The notes under the pieces: model-generated | Databases searched by the model: none | Told to the model about the DNA's origin: nothing | The model's input: the letters and a program-made list of their open reading frames with translations, nothing else | Translations under genes and position numbers: made by a program | Assembly: GCA_947175375.1 (NCBI GenBank) | Contig: CAMWMT010000149.1 | Location: forward strand, 1-6,759 | DNA: 6,759 nucleotides | Direction of reading: 5' to 3' | Source: an uncultured Clostridiaceae bacterium | GTDB taxonomy: Bacteria; Bacillota; Clostridia; Lachnospirales; Lachnospiraceae | Shown: positions 1 to 3,399 of the stretch, piece after piece | How positions within the stretch are numbered: position 1 is the stretch's first letter | Layout of the letters: every line of letters starts with the position of its first letter

Positions 1-333
1 GAAGCAAAGGAAAACGGATATTCGCCGTTCACAGGATGGGGCGAACCATATGCAGATCTGAGCTTAACATTCTTTGAAGAAAATGAAACAGCCGATCCCT
101 TAAAATCGATTCATGAATATAATGGAAAGTTGATGATTGCTGTGGCCAGTTATGATATCGCTGTAAGCAAAGAAACGACAACGGCAGTGATCAATGCGGC
201 TAGGCAAATAGAAGTGCTGAATGTACCAAATGCCGATCATATTTATGACGCTGCAGATGGTACCGACTCGCAGGAAGCCAGAAACCTGCTGGTAGAAACT
301 GTATCAAATTTCCTGGTCAATAGTTTAGAATAA
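1..333 (+). CDS. Alpha/beta-hydrolase-like protein, C-terminal part (5' end outside window)
   Basis: The reading frame is open from the first base and ends at TAA 331-333, giving the last 110 residues of a longer protein. The fragment fits the C-terminal third of an alpha/beta hydrolase. A hydrophobic strand (KLMIAVASYD, fragment residues 43-52) ends in an Asp, and about 28 residues later comes NADHIYDA with a His at residue 80. These positions match the usual acid and base of a Ser-Asp-His triad. The tail (ARNLLVETVSNFLVNSLE) looks like the closing amphipathic helix of the fold. The nucleophile elbow lies upstream of the window, so the substrate cannot be inferred and the enzyme could be an esterase, a peptidase or inactive. 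There is no terminator right after the stop, and 178 non-coding bases separate it from the next gene. The family call is moderately sure and the function is unknown. Confidence 0.6.
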   Translation, partial: EAKENGYSPFTGWGEPYADLSLTFFEENETADPLKSIHEYNGKLMIAVASYDIAVSKETTTAVINAARQIEVLNVPNADHIYDAADGTDSQEARNLLVETVSNFLVNSLE

Positions 334-511
334 TGGTACTGTTGTTAAGAGTCTGTTCACAAATCGTTTTAAAGGAAAGCATGATGTAAAGTGTGTATCG
401 GCTCTGTACCATAACAATGAAAGGTATTTTTTGAACGGAAGCGGACAGATTCACACTGGGAAAAGACAGCAGATAGATAAAAAAGATAAAAGAAATAGGA
501 GGTAGATTGAT

Positions 512-1174
512 ATGATAGAACAACGGTTGCTCTGCCCTTCCATGATGTGTGCGAATTACGGTCATCTGGCTGCCGAAGTGAGGGCGTTGGATGATGCGGG
601 TGTGGATATCTTCCACTGTGATATCATGGATGGCACTTTTGTCCCCAATTTTACTATGGGTGTTATGGATGTACAGACCATTCGCCGGTATACTGACAAA
701 TTGGTAGATTGCCATCTGATGATCGAAAATCCTGGTAACAAGGTAGACTGGTTCATTGAGGCCGGGGCAAATATCATCTACATCCATCCGGAGTCTGAAC
801 GCTATGTAGTCAAGACATTGGCTCACATCAAAGAACTGGGTGCTTATGCCGGCATTGCAGTCAATCCGGACACCAGTGTGGCCAGTATCTCAGAGATCTT
901 GAATCTGTGCGATTATGTTATGGTCATGACAGTTAATCCGGGTTTTGCCGGGCAAGGTTTCATAGATTTTACCAAAAACAAGGTAAAACAGTTTGCCGAA
1001 TTGAAAAAACAGTATGGCTACAAACTGATGATCGACGGCCATTGCAGTCCTGAGATCGTGGAAGAACTGGCAAAGATGGGCGTGGACGGTTTTATCCTGG
1101 GCACCAGCGCTCTTTTCAAAAAGGGCAAGACTTATCGTGAACTCATAAAAAGTCTTAGGGGGGATGAACAATGA
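512..1174 (+). CDS. Ribulose-phosphate 3-epimerase family protein, AlsE-like (probable D-allulose-6-phosphate 3-epimerase)
   Basis: This is a complete 220-residue protein, the normal length for the family, with a (beta/alpha)8 barrel pattern. Family members epimerise C3 of a ketose phosphate with a divalent metal in the cytoplasm. Visible active-site residues are His35 and Asp37 (HCDIMDG), His68 (DCHLM) and Asp175 (IDGHC), the expected metal ligands and acid/base pair. The glycine-rich loop MTVNPGFAGQ (139-148) and the phosphate-site strand LGTSALF (196-202) are present. Several segments are closer to E. coli AlsE than to Rpe: PSMMC, DCHLM, HPES, PGFAGQ, and DGHCS in place of the Rpe-type DGG loop. 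An allulose- or other ketose-6-phosphate substrate is therefore favoured over ribulose-5-phosphate, but this is inference. The start is supported by AGGAGG at 497-502, nine bases before ATG. The stop overlaps the next start as ATGA, so the two genes are translationally coupled. Confidence 0.85.
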   Translation: MIEQRLLCPSMMCANYGHLAAEVRALDDAGVDIFHCDIMDGTFVPNFTMGVMDVQTIRRYTDKLVDCHLMIENPGNKVDWFIEAGANIIYIHPESERYVVKTLAHIKELGAYAGIAVNPDTSVASISEILNLCDYVMVMTVNPGFAGQGFIDFTKNKVKQFAELKKQYGYKLMIDGHCSPEIVEELAKMGVDGFILGTSALFKKGKTYRELIKSLRGDEQ

Positions 1175-1992
1175 ATAGCATTGGTATGATTGTGCCAACA
1201 GTTGATAATTCTTTTTTTGCCGCTCTTGTTTCCAGTGTGGAACGTACGATGTACAATGCCGGATACGAGGTTGTGGTATGCGGCAGTGACAATGATGCTG
1301 GCAAAGAAAAAGCAGCTTTCCGGCATTTAGTTCAGTTGGACGTAAAAGGCATCCTCTGCGTGTCCGGGTTACGTGAATTTCAGGAGGATCTTGTAGACGA
1401 AAAATTCCCCCTGGTATGGGTGGATCGCGTACCGGTATCCCAGCGTAGCATTCCTTGGGTGGCTAATGACGACAGTGCTGCCATGGAGGAAGCAACGCAG
1501 CATCTTATTGACAAGGGCTGCCGCAGCATTCTGCTGATGCCGGGGTTTCTGGCACAAGGTCAGGAGAGTCCGCGTGTTACAGGATATAAGACAGCTCTTC
1601 AAAAAAATGGGCTGTCCTATGATTCTAGGTTTGTGTTGAATCGGAAAGGCGAAGAAAGTTCAGAAGCAGAGAGCGAAGAACTGGTACGCGGCCTTCTGCG
1701 CCAGGGAATAAAAATTGACGGCATAATCACTGCTAGCGACCGGGCAGCCTTTGGTGCCATGGCAGGCTTGCGCAGTGTGGGCTTGTATGTACCAGAGGAT
1801 GTGCGGCTGATCAGTTTTGATAATTCACCCTATTCTACGATGGCCACCCCTTCCGTTACAGCGCTGGACCGCAATCCGGTGGAGCTGGCTGAAAAGGCCT
1901 GCCGGATTCTGCTTGAATGTATCCGCAGCGAAGATGTGGAGAGGGAAAATGTTGTCCCAGTCAGTTTGGTCAAACGTGACTCCACAAGATAG
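1171..1992 (+). CDS. LacI-family sugar-binding (effector) domain protein lacking the DNA-binding headpiece
   Basis: This 273-residue protein begins directly at the first strand of the LacI/PurR effector domain (IGMIVPTVDNSFFAAL, residues 4-19). It continues through NAGYEVVVCGSDND, the WVANDD and ASDRAAFGAM segments, and the family's C-terminal signature ISFDNSPYSTMATPSVTALD, ending in VSLVKRDSTR. Both subdomains of the periplasmic-binding-protein-like fold are therefore present. The roughly 55-60-residue helix-turn-helix and hinge helix of a LacI repressor are missing. TGA at 1165-1167 is in frame just upstream, so no longer start is possible, and the upstream DNA is intact epimerase coding sequence. 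There is no signal peptide, so it should be cytoplasmic. A strong site AGGGGGG (1157-1163) lies seven bases before ATG, and the ATGA overlap couples it to the epimerase. It may sense or buffer a sugar (phosphate), or pair with a full-length LacI homologue; these roles are inference. It could also be a truncated former repressor. Confidence 0.85.
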   Translation: MNSIGMIVPTVDNSFFAALVSSVERTMYNAGYEVVVCGSDNDAGKEKAAFRHLVQLDVKGILCVSGLREFQEDLVDEKFPLVWVDRVPVSQRSIPWVANDDSAAMEEATQHLIDKGCRSILLMPGFLAQGQESPRVTGYKTALQKNGLSYDSRFVLNRKGEESSEAESEELVRGLLRQGIKIDGIITASDRAAFGAMAGLRSVGLYVPEDVRLISFDNSPYSTMATPSVTALDRNPVELAEKACRILLECIRSEDVERENVVPVSLVKRDSTR

Positions 1993-2130
1993 GAGCAGTC
2001 ATATTTATAACACAAAGAATGATTCTGTAGAAGAAAATAAGGTAAAAGGAAATTATACATTAAAGTGTCTCATACGGCATTTTGGATTCAAAAAGCTGTA
2101 AAGCGATGTTTATCATGTCATTGCGATTTT

Positions 2131-2440
2131 GATGAATCTGTTTTGAGCGATAGGATTATCTTTTCCATAATAGTTTCATGTGCAGATAGGAATGGGGCTA
2201 TTAATCAAATACCGAAGAGAAATATGACCTACTTTATCTATTAGTAGTACATAAGGAGTAGACATTAACCTATTCTCAGATTTATGAAAAAGTATGGAAA
2301 GAGGGTTCTGCGATTAACGAAAAGAAGGTTATCGGATTTCACATTCGTAACATGCGGAAAAGCTTTACAAGGCATCTCCCCAAATTTTGTTTACTATCAG
2401 GGGTGTAGGTGAGGTGGGTTATTGTTTAGAAGAAATTTGA
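2131..2440 (+). pseudogene. Decayed OmpR/VanR-type response regulator, winged-helix output domain remnant
   Basis: Pieces of a winged-helix DNA-binding domain can be read in order across three frames. In one frame, TEEKYDLLYLLVVHKE (2211-2258) matches the LT..E..LL..L start of the domain. An in-frame TAG (2259-2261) follows, then TLTYSQIYEKVWKEGS and KKVIGFHIRNMRK (to 2360), which match the conserved YEQIYE.VW and V..HIR.LRKK motifs. The frame then shifts to give SPNFVY (2377-2394), and shifts again to TIRGVGEVGYCLEEI ending at TGA 2438-2440, like the usual C-terminal R.VGY..E motif. A less certain piece in another frame (about 2131-2200) may be the linker. No phosphoacceptor receiver domain is visible upstream and no sensor kinase downstream. 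The gene is dead by stop and frameshifts. The boundary at 2131 is approximate; the core 2211-2440 is much surer. Confidence 0.75.
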
Positions 2441-2452
2441 TGATGAAAAAGA

Positions 2453-2484
2453 AACAGTCTGAACTGCTCAGGCTGTTCTTTTTT
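2453..2484 (+). terminator. Rho-independent terminator of the lost response regulator gene
   Basis: The arm AACAGTCTGA (2453-2462) pairs with TCAGGCTGTT (2468-2477) as ten base pairs with one G-U, around a five-base loop. The run CTTTTTT follows at 2478-2484. An A-rich tract just upstream (2445-2450) could let it work on the opposite strand too. It lies 12 bases after the pseudogene's final stop, as expected for the original 3' end, and has stayed intact while the coding sequence decayed. Confidence 0.85.
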
Positions 2485-2628
2485 GCCTGTGAGCGATGAA
2501 TAACATACCGTTTTTACTTATTGCTATAAAAAGATTTAAGCGTCGAAAGGTCTATGGTCTTTTTGACTTATTTGTACCTTGAAAATTTAACACATTTCCC
2601 CATATGATACACAAAAATGGCATAAAGA

Positions 2629-2766
2629 GTGAAAGGCGAGATTGTTTCAATCTTGAATAAGTTTCTTCCGGAGATCTATGACAGAGAAATCTTCCTAAAA
2701 AAGAGCAAGCTTATATTTGACCATATTATGGATCAGGCTATGATCGGATACAATTGGGCTGCATGA
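2629..2766 (+). pseudogene. Relic resembling the C-terminal tip of a type I restriction R subunit (HsdR-like)
   Basis: An open frame from GTG 2629 to TGA 2764-2766 encodes 45 residues. Its core, ILNKFLPEIYDREIFLKKSK, is followed by LIFDHIMDQAMIGYNWAA. The pattern of an E/D-x-x-x-IYD segment, a Lys-rich helix, then a hydrophobic helix ending in a Gly-aromatic-x-Trp tail resembles the extreme C-terminus of HsdR-type restriction subunits, as I remember them. There is no ribosome binding site before the GTG, and a TAA lies two codons upstream, so this is more likely a leftover 3' end than a real small gene. No helicase or nuclease motifs remain nearby. It could be the tail of another large protein. 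The family assignment is tentative; the absence of a proper gene start is clear. Confidence 0.4.
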
Positions 2767-2798
2767 TATTTTGGTATGAAATTGTTTTCTATATCATG
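2762..2798. repeat. 8-bp inverted repeat with 21-base spacer
   Basis: CATGATAT at 2762-2769 is the exact reverse complement of ATATCATG at 2791-2798. It begins inside the stop of the HsdR-like relic. No T-run follows the right arm, so it is not a standard terminator. It may be a remnant of one, or chance in AT-rich sequence. Confidence 0.35.
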
Positions 2799-2850
2799 AA
2801 TGATTTCTGAAGGTATGATTTTAGACATAGTTCTTTGGTAAATAAATACA

Positions 2851-2879
2851 TTGGCTGTTGTGTAAAGAGTGTGTATAAT
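2851..2879 (+). promoter_or_regulatory. Sigma-70-type promoter of the hic remnant
   Basis: TTGGCT (2851-2856) and a perfect TATAAT (2874-2879) are separated by 17 bases. They lie just upstream of the HicA stub at 2903 and HicB at 2938. AGGAGG at 2890-2895 follows for the first reading frame. The promoter therefore looks preserved although the toxin is gone. Confidence 0.8.
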
Positions 2880-2888
2880 TATTTTACA
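2861..2888. promoter_or_regulatory. Candidate HicB operator: inverted repeat across the -10 element
   Basis: TGTAAA (2861-2866) and TTTACA (2883-2888) are exact reverse complements separated by 16 bases. Their centres are 22 bases apart, about two helical turns, and they straddle the TATAAT box. HicB proteins that keep a DNA-binding domain repress their own promoters through such repeats. Binding here is inference, and the local HicB lacks that domain. Confidence 0.35.
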
Positions 2889-2902
2889 GAGGAGGAACTT
2901 TG

Positions 2903-2932
2903 ATGAAACAAAGAGATCTGGTGAAGGGGTGA
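2903..2932 (+). pseudogene. hicA: HicA toxin stub, nine codons (MKQRDLVKG)
   Basis: After AGGAGG (2890-2895) and a seven-base spacer, ATG 2903 opens a nine-codon frame that stops at TGA 2930-2932. MKQRDLVK is the usual N-terminus of clostridial HicA mRNA interferases, small proteins of about 60 residues. It sits exactly where hicA should be, directly before hicB. The rest of the toxin, including the GSHH/GNHD-type catalytic His region, is missing, as if about 50 codons were deleted between codon 8 and the hicB ribosome binding site. The short frame may still be translated as a leader feeding ribosomes to hicB, since AAGGGG for hicB lies inside its last codons. Identity rests on eight residues plus context. 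Confidence 0.65.
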
Positions 2933-2937
2933 ATGAT

Positions 2938-3288
2938 ATGAAACAGGTTTATCCAGCTTTTATACTGAACATGAATGATGGATCAGAGCATTCGTTTCTG
3001 GTGTGCGTTCCGGATATGGAAATATTTACAGAAGGGGACAGATTTGCAGATGCAATAGAAATGGCAAGAGACGCGATCGGGCTGGCAGGGATCTCTATGG
3101 AGGATCATAAAGAAGAGCTTCCTGTTCCATCCGGGCAGGAGACTGCACAGGAAAAAGTAAGAGAAAGTGCAGAAGAGATTGATTTTTCCAAAGGTATATT
3201 GACATATGTGGATGTTGATTTTGCTGAGTACAGAAGGAAAGTGGACATGAAAACAGTCAGAAGGAATGTAGCTCTGCCTGGTATTTAA
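2938..3288 (+). CDS. hicB: HicB-family antitoxin, C-terminally truncated (no ribbon-helix-helix)
   Basis: HicB binds and neutralises the HicA RNase and usually represses the operon. This protein has 116 residues. MKQVYPAFILNMNDGSEHSFLVCVPD gives the N-terminal strands of the HicB partial-RNase-H-like fold: residues 1-11, then 18-26. EGDRFADAIEMARDAIGL (residues 32-49) is the first helix, and TYVDVDFAEYRRKVD (89-103) with VRRNVALP (107-114) is the conserved linker. Family members normally continue after this LP into WLN...A...N.S..LQ.AL, the DNA-binding ribbon-helix-helix. Here the frame ends at LPGI. A shifted frame reads WYLKQATKENE from 3279, which resembles the lost start of that domain and suggests a frameshift. 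The start is set by AAGGGG (2924-2929), eight bases before ATG; a longer frame from 2869 would start inside the promoter. It is an orphan antitoxin that probably cannot autoregulate. Confidence 0.85.
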   Translation: MKQVYPAFILNMNDGSEHSFLVCVPDMEIFTEGDRFADAIEMARDAIGLAGISMEDHKEELPVPSGQETAQEKVRESAEEIDFSKGILTYVDVDFAEYRRKVDMKTVRRNVALPGI

Positions 3289-3291
3289 AAC

Positions 3292-3335
3292 AGGCAACAA
3301 AAGAGAACGAATGTTCACTTTCTGTTGCCTTTTTT
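3292..3335 (+). terminator. Strong Rho-independent terminator after hicB, with an SOS box in its upper stem
   Basis: AGGCAACA (3292-3299) pairs with TGTTGCCT (3323-3330). Above it, AAAG (3300-3303) pairs with CTTT (3318-3321) and GAAC (3305-3308) with GTTC (3313-3316), leaving one A-A mismatch, one bulged C and a GAAT loop. The T-run is at 3330-3335. Sixteen base pairs make this an unusually long hairpin. It starts four bases after the hicB stop and should insulate uvrA from hic transcription. Confidence 0.9.
3304..3317. promoter_or_regulatory. LexA/DinR SOS box upstream of uvrA
   Basis: AGAACGAATGTTCA contains the perfect palindrome GAAC-N4-GTTC. Against the Bacillus-type consensus CGAACRNRYGTTYC, all inner positions fit and only the outermost base on each side differs. 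It lies seven bases upstream of the proposed uvrA -35 box. uvrA is a classic LexA-repressed repair gene, so function and place agree. Binding is inferred, not shown. Confidence 0.75.
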
Positions 3336-3354
3336 CATCCATCTGTGCTATAAT
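3325..3354 (+). promoter_or_regulatory. uvrA promoter with extended -10
   Basis: A perfect TATAAT (3349-3354) is preceded by TG one base upstream (TGC, 3346-3348), an extended -10. TTGCCT (3325-3330) gives a plausible -35 with an 18-base spacer. This -35 lies within the 3' arm of the upstream terminator. Transcription would start around 3361, leaving a 5' leader of roughly 40 bases that carries AGGAG (3385-3389). Confidence 0.75.
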
Positions 3355-3399
3355 GTCACCGGACTGAGCAATAAGACCAACTACAGGAGTGAACAATAG

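Larger units (their letters stand above)
1993..2868. other. Gene-poor, AT-rich accessory scar holding gene relics
   Basis: About 875 bases hold no intact gene on either strand. The stretch is visibly richer in A and T than the flanking genes. Recognisable contents are a decayed response regulator output domain (about 2131-2440), its terminator (2453-2484), a short relic resembling a type I restriction R-subunit C-terminus (2629-2766), and an 8-bp inverted repeat (2762-2769 with 2791-2798). A possible weak promoter, TTGACT (2563-2568), 17 bases, TTTAAC (2586-2591), precedes the second relic. I see nothing recognisable in 1993-2130 or 2485-2560. There is no transposase, tRNA or clear attachment site to explain how the relics arrived. 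Confidence 0.6.

Noticed and set aside
360..373. cre-like / LacI-type operator with a central CG (CAAATCGTTTTAAA) upstream of the epimerase
   Set aside because: Against the cre consensus several outer positions mismatch, and the half-sites are not symmetrical. No convincing -10 box lies nearby to give it context.
334..511. Gap between the hydrolase and the epimerase as a riboswitch or hidden gene
   Set aside because: No strong hairpin series, terminator or conserved-looking coding stretch is visible. TTCACA at 356-361 is a possible -35 but no good -10 box is correctly spaced from it.
2103..2124. Short hairpin GCGATG...CATTGC followed by a few T, as a terminator for the LacI-domain gene
   Set aside because: It has only six base pairs with one G-U, a ten-base loop and a short interrupted T stretch, more than 100 bases after the stop. 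Too weak to call.
2284..2412. A 42-codon open frame beginning with ATG at 2284
   Set aside because: It has no ribosome binding site and runs partly out of frame through the response-regulator remnant; only its last part (SPNFVY) is relic coding sequence.
2639..2653. Palindrome AGATTGTTTCAATCT, reminiscent of the end of some CRISPR repeats
   Set aside because: It occurs once, with no second copy or regular spacing and no cas genes in the window, and it lies inside the HsdR-like relic frame.
2869..2937. A longer HicB reading frame starting at GTG 2869
   Set aside because: The GTG lies between the -35 and -10 elements of the promoter, has no ribosome binding site, and the added 23 residues are unlike HicB. 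ATG 2938 has a good site and the family's normal N-terminus.
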